Position numbers and translations under genes: made by a program. A stretch of 52,870 nt of DNA, taken from positions 1-52,870 of the forward strand of contig JAKSVU010000011.1 of the NCBI GenBank assembly GCA_024413465.1, in the 5' to 3' direction. Numbering within the stretch: the first letter of the stretch is position 1; every line of letters begins with the position of its first letter. Below, one piece after another: positions 34,092 to 42,985 of this stretch. The notes under the pieces were generated by a model. The model worked only from the letters and a program-made list of their open reading frames with translations, ran no database searches and was not told the DNA's origin. The stretch comes from Alphaproteobacteria bacterium (GTDB lineage Bacteria; Pseudomonadota; Alphaproteobacteria; CAAGCB01; CAG-977).

Positions 34092-35972
34092 TTATATGCC
34101 TTTGATGGCGCCGAACTTACATGTTGCTTTACATGCACCGCATTTAATACATTTATCTGGATCAATGTGGTGTGGTTGTTTTACTGTACCGGAAATAGCA
34201 CCTGCTGGGCATTTACGAGCACAAGCTGTACAACCTTTGCAAACGTTTGGATCAATTTCAGGTCTTGCTAAAGCTTTGCATTGTCCAGCTGGGCAACGTT
34301 TATCTTTAACGTGAGCTACATATTCATCACGGAAATAACGCAATGTTGATAATACTGGATTTGGAGCTGTTTTACCTAAACCACACAAGCTTGCAGCTTG
34401 AACTGTTTTAGCTGTTTCTTCCAACAAATCCAATGTTTCCATTGTACCGCGACCTTCACAAACGTCATCTAACAAAGCTAACATTTGTTTTGTACCTTCA
34501 CGGCATGGTGTACATTTACCGCAAGATTCATTTTGTGTAAATTGCATGAAGAAACGAGCAACGTTACACATACATGTATCTTTATTCATAACAACCAATC
34601 CACCAGAACCGATCATAGCGCCAACTGAACGCAATGAGTCAAAATCCATTGGGATATCTAAGTGTTCTGCTGTCAAGCAACCACCTGATGGACCACCTGT
34701 TTGAGCTGCTTTAAATGCGGAATTGTCAACTTCGCCTTTAGCATTGATAACGCCACCAGCAACGTTGAAAATGATTTCACGCAATGTTGTTCCGCATGGA
34801 ACTTCAACCAAACCTGTGTTAGCAACACAACCTGTAACAGCGAACGTCTTTGTACCAGGAGATTTTTCTGTACCAACTGATTTATATTCAGCAGCACCTT
34901 TTAAGAAAATAACTGGAACAGAAGCCAACGTTTCAACGTTATTGATTGTTGTTGATTTACCCCACAAACCAGATACAGCTGGGAATGGAGGTTTTGGAGA
35001 TGGCATACCACGAGCACCTTCAATAGAGTGCATCAAAGCTGTTTCTTCACCGCAAACGAAAGCACCAGCACCTTCCATAACGGACAAGGTGAATTTTTTA
35101 CCGGTACCAAATACGTTATCACCCAAGATACCTAATTCAGTAGCTTGTTGAATAGCAAAACGCATACGTTTAACAGCCAAAGGATATTCTGCACGGCAGT
35201 AAATGAAACCTTCATCAGCTCCAATACCAGCAGCAGCAATCATCATACCTTCGATAACGGCATGTGGATTACCTTCCATAACTGAACGATCCATAAATGC
35301 ACCTGGATCGCCTTCATCAGCGTTGCAAACGATATATTTCTTATCGCATGTGACTTTGCGAGCGATATCCCACTTACGACCAGTTGGGAATCCACCACCA
35401 CCACGGCCACGCAAACCAGAATCAATAACTTCCTGACAAATTTGTTCTGCATTCATTGTGGTATATGCTTTTTCAGCACCTTTATAACCATCACGATAGA
35501 TATATTCACGAATATCTAAAGGATCTAAATGACCACATTTTGCTAAAACTGTTCTGCGTTGTCCTTTATAGAAAGGAATATCTTTTGCACCTTTGCACAA
35601 ACATTTATCTGGACCAACGTATAACAAACGTTCAATAACTTCATGGTTCTTTAATGTTTTTTCAACGATCTCTGCTGCATCTTCAGCATGAGCATGGCAA
35701 TACAAAATACCATCTGGTTCAATTGATAATAAAGGACCTTTTTGACAGAATCCTTGGCAACCACTTCCAGACAATAATGTTTTGTCTTTTACTTCGCCTT
35801 TTAATTCAACAATTACGTCGATTCCTGCTTTTTTAGCTTCTTCGATTAAAGCATCATGCAATTTCAAGGAACCGTTTGCGATACACCCTGTACCTGCGCA
35901 AACAATCATACGACGTTGTAATTTTTCATATTCTTGTTTGTAGTCAGCGGCAATTTTAACCAAATCTACCAT
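34092..35972 (-). CDS. hndC: NADH-binding hydrogenase subunit (HydB/HndC, NuoF-like)
   Basis: This flavoprotein exchanges electrons between NAD(H) and the iron-sulphur chain. The 626-residue protein has an N-terminal thioredoxin-like [2Fe-2S] domain (VCAGTGCIANGS, SGCQGFCQKG), the NuoF core with FMN/NAD sites (GRGGGGFPTGRKWD, CNADEGDPGAFMDRS), the N3-type cluster CGKCTPCREG and a C-terminal pair of [4Fe-4S] sites (CKGCTAC, CIKCGAC). It lies between the NuoE-like gene (1-base overlap) and the catalytic subunit gene (17 bp). Confidence 0.95.
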   Translation of the reverse strand: MVDLVKIAADYKQEYEKLQRRMIVCAGTGCIANGSLKLHDALIEEAKKAGIDVIVELKGEVKDKTLLSGSGCQGFCQKGPLLSIEPDGILYCHAHAEDAAEIVEKTLKNHEVIERLLYVGPDKCLCKGAKDIPFYKGQRRTVLAKCGHLDPLDIREYIYRDGYKGAEKAYTTMNAEQICQEVIDSGLRGRGGGGFPTGRKWDIARKVTCDKKYIVCNADEGDPGAFMDRSVMEGNPHAVIEGMMIAAAGIGADEGFIYCRAEYPLAVKRMRFAIQQATELGILGDNVFGTGKKFTLSVMEGAGAFVCGEETALMHSIEGARGMPSPKPPFPAVSGLWGKSTTINNVETLASVPVIFLKGAAEYKSVGTEKSPGTKTFAVTGCVANTGLVEVPCGTTLREIIFNVAGGVINAKGEVDNSAFKAAQTGGPSGGCLTAEHLDIPMDFDSLRSVGAMIGSGGLVVMNKDTCMCNVARFFMQFTQNESCGKCTPCREGTKQMLALLDDVCEGRGTMETLDLLEETAKTVQAASLCGLGKTAPNPVLSTLRYFRDEYVAHVKDKRCPAGQCKALARPEIDPNVCKGCTACARKCPAGAISGTVKQPHHIDPDKCIKCGACKATCKFGAIKGI

Positions 35973-36478
35973 TATGCTTTCTCTCTTTCTAAAATTTTAT
36001 CGATCTCAGCCAAAGCTTTATCAACAGTCATTTGACCATGAACTTCATCATTGATCACCATTACTGGAGCCAAACCACATGCACCCAAGCAAGATACTGT
36101 TTCTAACGTAAACATCATATCGCTAGATGTTGGTTTTTTAGCACTTAAACCTAATTTTTCACGAACGGCAGCCAAAATTGGTTCGGAGCCACGAACGTGA
36201 CAAGCTGTTCCGTCACACAAACGAATCAAATATTTACCTTTTGGTTCTAACGAAAAATGTGCATAGAACGTTGCAACACCGTAAATACGGCCAGCTGGAA
36301 TTTTTAATTCTTCAGCTACAAAATTCATCACTTCTTTCGGCAGATAACGATAAACTTCCTGTACCTGTTGAAGGATAGGAATCAAGCGTGAAGGATTGTT
36401 GCCATTGGCTTTCAAAATTTCACGCACTTTTTCAAGTTTCTCAACGGCAGTTAAGTTCTGCCCTGTTGTTTCTGTCAT
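35972..36478 (-). CDS. hndA: NuoE-like hydrogenase subunit (HydC/HndA)
   Basis: The 168-residue thioredoxin-like [2Fe-2S] subunit carries electrons between the flavin and the catalytic subunit. Four cluster cysteines are visible in LCDGTACHVRG and SCLGACGLAP. The N-terminal helical segment (NNPSRLIPILQQVQEVYRYLP) and GRIYGVATFYAHF are family features. It is the first gene of the hydrogenase operon and its stop overlaps the start of the next gene (TAATG). Confidence 0.93.
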   Translation of the reverse strand: MTETTGQNLTAVEKLEKVREILKANGNNPSRLIPILQQVQEVYRYLPKEVMNFVAEELKIPAGRIYGVATFYAHFSLEPKGKYLIRLCDGTACHVRGSEPILAAVREKLGLSAKKPTSSDMMFTLETVSCLGACGLAPVMVINDEVHGQMTVDKALAEIDKILEREKA

Positions 36479-36506
36479 TGTAAAAGTTCTCCACTATTTT
36501 TTATTT

Positions 36507-36534
36507 GTCAGGAAAGTTGCTTCCTGACGCAACT
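36507..36534. promoter_or_regulatory. Two overlapping hairpins before the hydrogenase operon
   Basis: GTCAGGAA and TTCCTGAC pair around AGTTGC, while AGTTGC can instead pair with GCAACT around TTCCTGAC. The two structures exclude each other. The site lies about 30 bases upstream of the first hydrogenase gene and may be an operator dyad or a 5' leader switch. The role is inferred. Confidence 0.45.
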
Positions 36535-36644
36535 AACCTTAGGCAAATTTTTACCTATTTTTTCGAATAAAGGCAAGTTTTATTTTCACTTTTAAACAGA
36601 AAAAACGATTGATATTTAGTTAAAAAAAAGTTAAAAAAGTTTTT

Positions 36645-37415
36645 ATGAAAAAAATAATACTTTGTTTATCTTTACTTTTATGTCTTACCGGCTGCGCAAC
36701 TGTTCCCACAGATCCGGAAGCTTTAGCTGAATATGAACGGACAAATGATCCCCTTGAACCAATGAACCGAGGAATTTTTAAATTTAATCTCGGAGTAGAA
36801 AGATACGTTCTTCGACCAGTAGTTTTAGGATATCGTGCTGTTACAACTCAAAACATGCGTGAAAACATCAGCACCTTTTTAGACAACCTTCAAATGCCAG
36901 TCACAATATTCAATGATTTAATTCAAGGACGTTTTCAACAATTAGGAAAAGACTCTAGTCGATTTGTCATCAATACACTTCTTGGATTTTTCGGTTTCTT
37001 TGACGTTGCAAACAAAATGGGCATAACACCTCATAAAAATTCTTTCGCAACAACTTTATCGACTTGGGGAATGGATACCGGTCCATATTTAATGCTTCCT
37101 TTACTTGGCCCAATTGATGGCCGTGGAGCTCTCGGATATCTTGTTGACTATGCTTCTAATCCAGAAACCTATCTTGCCTCTATGACAGGATCAAAATCGT
37201 TGGATTATCTTTCTTTATCATCCAGTACGTTTAAACCTATCTCCACTTATGAACAGCTGATGGACGTTTTGGATGACGCTTATAAATCTTCAGCTGATTA
37301 CTATGCATTCATGCGCAGTGCTTACCGTCAAGGAATTGCCAAAAAGATACGAGCAGAAAGTGGAGAAGAAGAAACAATCAATCACTTTAATTTTGAAATG
37401 GAAGACGACGAATGA
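36645..37415 (+). CDS. mlaA: Phospholipid-binding lipoprotein MlaA (VacJ)
   Basis: MlaA removes phospholipids from the outer leaflet of the outer membrane to keep lipid asymmetry. The 256-residue protein has a lipoprotein signal (LLCLTGCA, Cys at about 17) and the family start NDPLEPMNRGIFKFN, with RFVINTLLGFFGFFDVA and TWGMDTGPYLMLPLLGP further on. It overlaps mlaC by four bases (ATGA). The other Mla genes (mlaB, D, E, F) are not in the window. Confidence 0.93.
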   Translation: MKKIILCLSLLLCLTGCATVPTDPEALAEYERTNDPLEPMNRGIFKFNLGVERYVLRPVVLGYRAVTTQNMRENISTFLDNLQMPVTIFNDLIQGRFQQLGKDSSRFVINTLLGFFGFFDVANKMGITPHKNSFATTLSTWGMDTGPYLMLPLLGPIDGRGALGYLVDYASNPETYLASMTGSKSLDYLSLSSSTFKPISTYEQLMDVLDDAYKSSADYYAFMRSAYRQGIAKKIRAESGEEETINHFNFEMEDDE

Positions 37416-37990
37416 AAAAAATAATCGCTTTTTTTGCCTTACTTTTTTTGACAACGAACGTTCAAGCTATGACAGCAACGGAACACGTCCAACAAGTAGC
37501 TGATGAAATTTTACAAAAAGTCATCACTCCAACTGAAACTTTGCAGACCAGACAAAAAGAGTTCAAAAATATCTTTTACAAGTATGCCAATACTCGCAAA
37601 ATGATTAAATACACTTTGGGAACTTACGCAAAACAGATTGATGAGCCTACTTTAAAAAGATTCGAGGATGCTGCATTAGAATCACTCGTCGTAACCTGGA
37701 CTGACAGATTTACAAAATATGCTGGCAAGCAATTCAAATATAAAAAAGAAGTTGCCGAAAAAGACGTTTTTGTTTATTCAGCAATGGGCATTCCAAACTC
37801 AGATAGTGACATCGAAATTATTTGGCGTGTAAATACGAACAAACAAGGTGAAATGAAAATCGTTGATATTATTGCTGAAGGCGTCAGTATGATTCAAAGT
37901 TATCGTGAAGATTACACAAATTTCTTGCGCCAAAATAATGGCGATTTTGAAGCCCTCATTAAAAAATTAAATTCAAATGCACAAAAATAA
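37412..37990 (+). CDS. mlaC: Phospholipid transport protein MlaC
   Basis: MlaC is the periplasmic carrier that shuttles phospholipids between MlaA and the inner-membrane MlaFEDB pump. The 192-residue protein has a signal peptide (MKKIIAFFALLFLTTNVQA) and MlaC features: KNIFYKYANTRKMIKYTLGTYAKQ, then WRVNTNKQGEMKIVDIIAEGVSMIQSYREDY near the C-terminus. It is translationally coupled to mlaA. Confidence 0.9.
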   Translation: MKKIIAFFALLFLTTNVQAMTATEHVQQVADEILQKVITPTETLQTRQKEFKNIFYKYANTRKMIKYTLGTYAKQIDEPTLKRFEDAALESLVVTWTDRFTKYAGKQFKYKKEVAEKDVFVYSAMGIPNSDSDIEIIWRVNTNKQGEMKIVDIIAEGVSMIQSYREDYTNFLRQNNGDFEALIKKLNSNAQK

Positions 37991-37999
37991 CTTGTCAAC

Positions 38000-38031
38000 A
38001 AACGGATAATCTGTTATTTCATTATCCGTTT
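38000..38031 (+). terminator. Hairpin after mlaC
   Basis: An AAACGGATAAT/ATTATCCGTTT stem with a ten-base loop lies between mlaC and tRNA-Leu. The T run after it is short, so termination may be partial. Confidence 0.55.
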
Positions 38032-38035
38032 AGAT

Positions 38036-38122
<87 letters not shown>

Positions 38123-38127
38123 AAAAA

Positions 38128-38153
38128 AGAGGTCATTTTGACCTCTCTTTTTT
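38128..38153. terminator. Terminator after tRNA-Leu
   Basis: An AGAGGTCA/TGACCTCT stem with a three-base loop and T run. On the other strand it also lies downstream of the small peptide gene at 38203. Confidence 0.85.
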
Positions 38154-38202
38154 TATCCAATACTTTAACTTGCCTTTCCAAGTTCAAATATATTCTATTT
38201 AC

Positions 38203-38385
38203 CTAATTACTTTTTGGATCTTGTTTTTTCTGCTGCGCCCCAGCTGCAACTAAAAATTCCATATCATCATCCGTCAATTCGATAACCCTATTATCCTCTT
38301 CGAAAATTGCAGGCATCTCCGGAGCTGGCAAATCAAATGCAGCATTAATCAAAAAATCAACGTCTTTTGCTTTTTCTTTTGTCAT
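38203..38385 (-). CDS. Small peptide with leader-like motif, copy 1
   Basis: The 60-residue peptide shares with its neighbour the pattern VDFL-x-x-AAF-x-LPAP-x-MP-x-IF and then ELTDDDMEFLVAAG. The latter resembles the double-glycine-type leader ends of bacteriocin and RiPP precursors (L[ST]-acidic-acidic-x-[LM]E-x-[LIV]-x-[AG][AG]). The short basic-polar tail AQQKKQDPKSN would be the core if so. It has AGAGGAG 10 bases before the ATG, and its upstream region is homologous to that of copy 2. No processing enzyme is nearby. It could also be a regulatory small protein. Confidence 0.55.
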   Translation of the reverse strand: MTKEKAKDVDFLINAAFDLPAPEMPAIFEEDNRVIELTDDDMEFLVAAGAQQKKQDPKSN

Positions 38386-38389
38386 GGTT

Positions 38390-38450
38390 ATTACTCCTCT
38401 ATTTTTACCTTTATACTCTTAATAACGGATAAAATCAATTTTAGTTACAA
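38390..38450 (-). promoter_or_regulatory. Candidate promoter of peptide gene 1
   Basis: On the minus strand TTGATT and TATAAA are spaced by 17 bases upstream of the AGAGGAG site. The region aligns with 38655-38715 before copy 2 (shared GTAAC-x-AAAAT and TTAAGAGTA), so the duplication included the promoter. Confidence 0.4.
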
Positions 38451-38455
38451 TTTTT

Positions 38456-38650
38456 TTAAGATATTGCAGAACTTTTTGAATTATCCTTTGAGTGATTTGT
38501 CTTCATACCTGTTGCCGCAGCCAAGCATTCCATATCCTCATCCGTCAGTTCAGTAATATTTTCATCAAAAATTTCCGGCATTTTAGGAGCTGGTAAATTA
38601 AAAGCCGCTTTTAATAAAAAATCAACGTTGCTAATCATATGTTTTGTCAT
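38456..38650 (-). CDS. Small peptide with leader-like motif, copy 2
   Basis: This 64-residue paralogue of the peptide at 38203 has VDFLLKAAFNLPAPKMPEIF and ELTDEDMECLAAATG, followed by a longer polar tail (MKTNHSKDNSKSSAIS). The conserved N-terminal part and variable tail fit a precursor peptide family with a constant leader. AGAGGAG precedes the ATG at the same distance as in copy 1. The two genes lie head to tail about 70 bp apart. Confidence 0.55.
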   Translation of the reverse strand: MTKHMISNVDFLLKAAFNLPAPKMPEIFDENITELTDEDMECLAAATGMKTNHSKDNSKSSAIS

Positions 38651-38741
38651 GGGAATTACTCCTCTAAAATTTATTACCTTCTACTCTTAAAACGAATGAA
38701 CTCCATTTTGGTTACAAACTTTTTTTTACACGCAAAAAAAA

Positions 38742-38767
38742 TATTCCCTCAAACACTTAAGGGAATA
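38742..38767 (-). terminator. Terminator after the phospholipase C-like gene
   Basis: A TATTCCCT/AGGGAATA stem with a ten-base loop lies downstream of the gene ending at 38790. Confidence 0.65.
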
Positions 38768-38789
38768 CTTCTTTAATCGCAAAATTTAA

Positions 38790-39887
38790 TTAATCTCTAC
38801 CTCTTTGAATTTTCTTCAGAACTGCCTGCTGACGAGCTTGTTCATTTTTTGCCCCACTATGCAATCTTCTGATAGGTCCACGATTCATAAAGTTATGGAA
38901 TTTTGTTCCCAATAATTCTTTGATACTTCTGGGTTTTGTCACTTTATTATCAGACAATTTTGTATTTTCAACACCCGTATCCAAATTGATATTTTTAATT
39001 TTTTGATTAAATTGCTCACGATCACCATTTTGAATATATTCTTCAGCAACTTTAATATAATCCCGTCCCAAAGAAATAGCATTTTCTTTCATCGTTTCCA
39101 TTGAACTATAAACTGTTGTTCCGGAAACAGGATGTTTAAATTCTTCAACGTCAGTAATTGCTTTTGGAATTTCACACCCTTCACGATAAAATCCAGCAAC
39201 AGCAGGTAATAATTTTCCATTCAACACCTTATCCATACGATGCAAAACACCTGCAATTGTTTGATTTTGTGTTACTTTACCAACTAATAATTGAACACCA
39301 AATCCCGTTCTAAAACCAGCATCTACTCCATGTTGTTCAGGATAAGCCGTTTTAAAACTATCACAGAAAAAATGTGTTAATTCTCTTGAATTTTTAATAT
39401 CATGAACAATTTTACGCATCGGACGGAAATTATCAAAATCGTACCCTTTTTCATTCATAAAATGAACGTCCATCCAAGTTTCAACGGCACGATGTCTTGC
39501 TTTTGCAAACAAAATTCCCAATTCATCGGCATTATTTTCTTTTGATTGAGAACCTGACAAGCTATAAACGAATGGATGAAATTCCTGATCCACAGCCATG
39601 TGTGTCATATATCCCATGGCAAAAGCTTTTTTCATTGCTTTTTTTTCTGGATCATTTTCTTCACGAACGCCATCAAGCATTGATAAGACTATAGAACGAG
39701 TATCATCCCCTAATCCACCATGCATTACCGTTGATAAAACAGGACTTGATCCATATAAAAAGCTGTCTGGGCAAATTGCCCCCATATGCAAAGCATTCGG
39801 ATATTTTTCAATATCAGCCCTACTCTGTTCTGGCAATCCAGCAACAATATCATCAGCAAATATAACGTGCGTTAAATCTCTGGGCAC
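38790..39887 (-). CDS. Zinc-dependent phospholipase C-like protein
   Basis: The 365-residue protein starts MPRDLTHVIFADDI and has HMGAICPDSFLYG, GDDTRS and AFAMGYMTHMAVDQEFHPFVY, the metal-binding histidine and aspartate layout of the zinc-dependent phospholipase C family (Zn_dep_PLPC). The substrate is unknown. There is no signal peptide. The last 45 residues are basic and carry FMNRGPIRRLHSGAKN, which closely resembles a tail segment of the divergent neighbour PepN at 40088 (FLKKGPVKLMTSGANK). The shared tail suggests common sorting or binding. Confidence 0.75.
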   Translation of the reverse strand: MPRDLTHVIFADDIVAGLPEQSRADIEKYPNALHMGAICPDSFLYGSSPVLSTVMHGGLGDDTRSIVLSMLDGVREENDPEKKAMKKAFAMGYMTHMAVDQEFHPFVYSLSGSQSKENNADELGILFAKARHRAVETWMDVHFMNEKGYDFDNFRPMRKIVHDIKNSRELTHFFCDSFKTAYPEQHGVDAGFRTGFGVQLLVGKVTQNQTIAGVLHRMDKVLNGKLLPAVAGFYREGCEIPKAITDVEEFKHPVSGTTVYSSMETMKENAISLGRDYIKVAEEYIQNGDREQFNQKIKNINLDTGVENTKLSDNKVTKPRSIKELLGTKFHNFMNRGPIRRLHSGAKNEQARQQAVLKKIQRGRD

Positions 39888-40087
39888 AGTCTTTCTCCAA
39901 TCATATTTTTCGATAAAAATTAAACTTTTTTGTCAATTTTGTCAATAAAAAAGATTCTCATTGTTAAGATTTTCCTATATATAAATAAAATATACGATAT
40001 TATTCATTTTTTTATTGATTTGGACAAAAAAAGAATATATTGTTGTCGAAAATAAAATCATCAATTAAAGTAACAAGGGATGAAATA

Positions 40088-42925
40088 ATGACAAACGAAA
40101 CACCAAATGTAAAATATTTAAAAGATTACAAAAAACCTGATTACAAAATTGAATCTGTCCACTTAGATTTCGACTTAGATGAAGAAAACACACAAGTTGC
40201 TTCAACAATGAAAATTAAAAGCGACTATGATACAACAACCGGAGAAGTTCGCCCTTTACACCTTGATGGAGACGAATTGACCTTAACGGGTATCAAGATT
40301 AATGGTCGAGCTCTTGATCCAAAAGAATACGTTGTTGATGACAAAGGATTAACTATTTTAAATCCTCCAAAAGAATTTGAATTGGCCATTGGCACAGAAA
40401 TTCATCCAGCTGCCAATACAAAATTAGAAGGTTTATACGTTTCTAACGGAATGTTCTGCACACAATGTGAACCTGAAGGTTTCCGCCGTATTACCTATTA
40501 CCCAGATCATCCGGACGTAATGAGTGTTTTCACCACGACAATTCGTGCTGACAAAGATAAATTGCCATGCTTATTGTCAAATGGAAATATGATTAAAGAA
40601 GAAAAAATGGATGATGGCAGAACTGCAGTCACATGGAATGATCCATTCCCAAAACCATCCTATTTATTTGCTTTGGTTGGTGGCGATTTAGACTACATCA
40701 ACGATAAATTTGTAACAATGTCCGGTCGTGAAGTTACCTTAGGCGTTTACGCAAATAAAGGTCAAAAAGACAAGCTTGATTACACAATGGACTCCATCAA
40801 ACGTTCAATGGCATGGGATGAAAAAGCATTCGGTCGTGAATATGACTTGGATTTATTCAACCTTGTTGCTGTTTCTGACTTTAACCAAGGAGCTATGGAA
40901 AACAAAGGATTAAATATCTTTAACAGTTCTTACGTTATTGCAGACGCAAAAACCGCAACGGATTCAGATTACGCTGGAATCGAAGGCGTTGTTGGACATG
41001 AATACTTCCACAACTGGTCTGGTGACCGTGTAACAGTTCGCGATTGGTTTAACTTATCCCTCAAAGAAGGTTTAACCGTTTACCGCGATCAAGAATTTTC
41101 ACGCGATATGCGTTCTCGCTCAGTTAACAGAATTGAAGACGTATCAACCTTGCGTGCTGGTCAATTTGCAGAAGATGCTGGTCCAACAGCTCACGCAGTT
41201 CGTCCGGAATCATACGTTGAAATCAACAACTTCTATACCTCTACCATTTATAACAAAGGTGCAGAAATTGTTCGTATGTATGAAAAAATGCTTGGCAAAG
41301 AAAAATTCCGTGAAGCAAACGACTTACACTTCTCTCGCAATGATGGAAAATCAGTTACAATTGACGATTATGCAAAATGTATGGAAGACGTTTCCGGCAA
41401 AGACTTAACACAATTCAAACGCTGGTATAGTCAAGCAGGTACACCATCTGTTTTTGCAGAAGGTGAATATGATGAAAAAAATCATACCTATACCTTAAAA
41501 TTACGCCAAGAAACGAAACCAACACCAGGTCAATCTGAAAAATTACCTTTCGTTATTCCTATGGAAATGGGCTTGTTAGACTCTAAAGGTAACGATATGC
41601 CTTTACAACTTGCTGGAGAAGATAAAGCTCAAGGAACTTCACGCGTAATGACGTTAGATGCTGAAAAAGCAACCTTAACTTTCATTAACGTTCCAGAAAA
41701 ACCTGTTTTATCTGCAAACCGTGATTTTACAGCTCCTATTAACTTCCATTTTGATTACACAGATGCAGAACGTGCTCATTTAATGGCGCATGATTCTGAC
41801 CTATTTAATCGTTGGGATGCAGCACAACAATACGGTGTCAAAAAGATGTTAGAAATGGTCTCTGACATTCAAGCTGGAAAAGAACCAAAAGTTGACGAAG
41901 GATATTTGAATGCTCTCGGTTCTTATTTAAAAGATCCATCTTTGGATAAGGCTTTTGTTGCAACAGCTTTAACACTTCCGTCAGAAGCGTATATCGGTGA
42001 TCAAATGGAAGTTGTTGACGTTGATGCTATTCACAAAGCACATTCAATGGTTTCAAAAGCATTCGTTCAAAAATTTGAACCTGAATTGATTGCAACCTAC
42101 GACAGCTTAAACGTTGATCGCCCTTTTGAACCAGTTGCAAAAGATGCCGGTGAACGCGCTTTGAAAAACAAAGCTTTATCTTACTTAACAAAATTAGACA
42201 CACCAGAAGCAACAGCTCGTGTTACAAAACAATATGAAACAGCAAACAATATGACTGATCAATTGGCAGCCCTAAACAATGCAGCTGGAATGAAAGGTGG
42301 CAAAGCTATCGTTCAAGATTTCTATAATCAATACAAAGATGAAGAATTGGTTGTCAACAAATGGTTAGGCGTTGTTGCAAGTGAAAGTTTGGAAGGGGCA
42401 AAAGCAGCAGTTGAACATCCTGCTTTCCAAATCACCAATCCAAACAAAGTTCGTTCTGTTATGCGTTCATTTGCAAGCAACAAATCTGCTTTACATGCAA
42501 AAGATGGCTCTGGCTATCAATTTGTTGCCGAAATGACAATGAAACTTGATGGATTAAATCCTCTTGTTGCTGCTGATACGGTAAAGCCTTTGACTTCATG
42601 GAAACGTTATGATCCAGAACGCCAAGCAATGATGAAATCTGCTTTGGAACAAGTTATGGCAAAACCAGGTTTGTCAAAGAACGTTTACGAAGTTGTTTCT
42701 AAATCTTTGGCTGTCGAAGACGATAAGAAGGCAAAGATTATGGAAAATCGCGCTAAATTACAAAAACGCGCAAAAACTGATGCTTTCTTGAAAAAAGGCC
42801 CTGTCAAATTGATGACAAGTGGTGCAAATAAAGTTGCAGCTAACGTAGCAAGTCATTCTTCTTTGATTTTGGGACAAAAGGTTCAAATTCCTGTTCCTGT
42901 TCGTCAAAAGCAAGCAGAAAGATAA
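40088..42925 (+). CDS. pepN: Aminopeptidase N, M1 family (second copy, with C-terminal tail)
   Basis: This 945-residue zinc aminopeptidase has the canonical GAMEN (268-272) and HEYFH (304-308) motifs and the LKEGLTVYRDQEF ligand segment. It aligns with the copy at 3050 throughout, but where that protein ends (YEIVSKSLG) this one continues for about 71 residues. The tail is basic and contains FLKKGPVKLMTSGANK, shared with the divergent phospholipase C-like protein, and ends RQKQAER. The start at 40088 follows AAGGGA; the longer frame from 40040 uses TTG. Its codons look more optimised than those of the first copy. A strong terminator follows. Confidence 0.93.
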   Translation: MTNETPNVKYLKDYKKPDYKIESVHLDFDLDEENTQVASTMKIKSDYDTTTGEVRPLHLDGDELTLTGIKINGRALDPKEYVVDDKGLTILNPPKEFELAIGTEIHPAANTKLEGLYVSNGMFCTQCEPEGFRRITYYPDHPDVMSVFTTTIRADKDKLPCLLSNGNMIKEEKMDDGRTAVTWNDPFPKPSYLFALVGGDLDYINDKFVTMSGREVTLGVYANKGQKDKLDYTMDSIKRSMAWDEKAFGREYDLDLFNLVAVSDFNQGAMENKGLNIFNSSYVIADAKTATDSDYAGIEGVVGHEYFHNWSGDRVTVRDWFNLSLKEGLTVYRDQEFSRDMRSRSVNRIEDVSTLRAGQFAEDAGPTAHAVRPESYVEINNFYTSTIYNKGAEIVRMYEKMLGKEKFREANDLHFSRNDGKSVTIDDYAKCMEDVSGKDLTQFKRWYSQAGTPSVFAEGEYDEKNHTYTLKLRQETKPTPGQSEKLPFVIPMEMGLLDSKGNDMPLQLAGEDKAQGTSRVMTLDAEKATLTFINVPEKPVLSANRDFTAPINFHFDYTDAERAHLMAHDSDLFNRWDAAQQYGVKKMLEMVSDIQAGKEPKVDEGYLNALGSYLKDPSLDKAFVATALTLPSEAYIGDQMEVVDVDAIHKAHSMVSKAFVQKFEPELIATYDSLNVDRPFEPVAKDAGERALKNKALSYLTKLDTPEATARVTKQYETANNMTDQLAALNNAAGMKGGKAIVQDFYNQYKDEELVVNKWLGVVASESLEGAKAAVEHPAFQITNPNKVRSVMRSFASNKSALHAKDGSGYQFVAEMTMKLDGLNPLVAADTVKPLTSWKRYDPERQAMMKSALEQVMAKPGLSKNVYEVVSKSLAVEDDKKAKIMENRAKLQKRAKTDAFLKKGPVKLMTSGANKVAANVASHSSLILGQKVQIPVPVRQKQAER

Positions 42926-42931
42926 GAATAG

Positions 42932-42963
42932 AAAAAAGCCCCGAAAAAATTCGGGGCTTTTTT
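42932..42963. terminator. Bidirectional terminator between pepN and cspA
   Basis: A GC-rich stem (AGCCCCGAA/TTCGGGGCT) is flanked by A and T runs between two convergent genes. Confidence 0.9.
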
Positions 42964-42985
42964 ATCAGATATTTTCAAGATTAAA

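Noticed and set aside
34723-35151. A 142-codon open frame opposite the NADH-binding hydrogenase gene
   Set aside because: It is a mirror of a strongly conserved coding region, has no ribosome-binding site and no family features.
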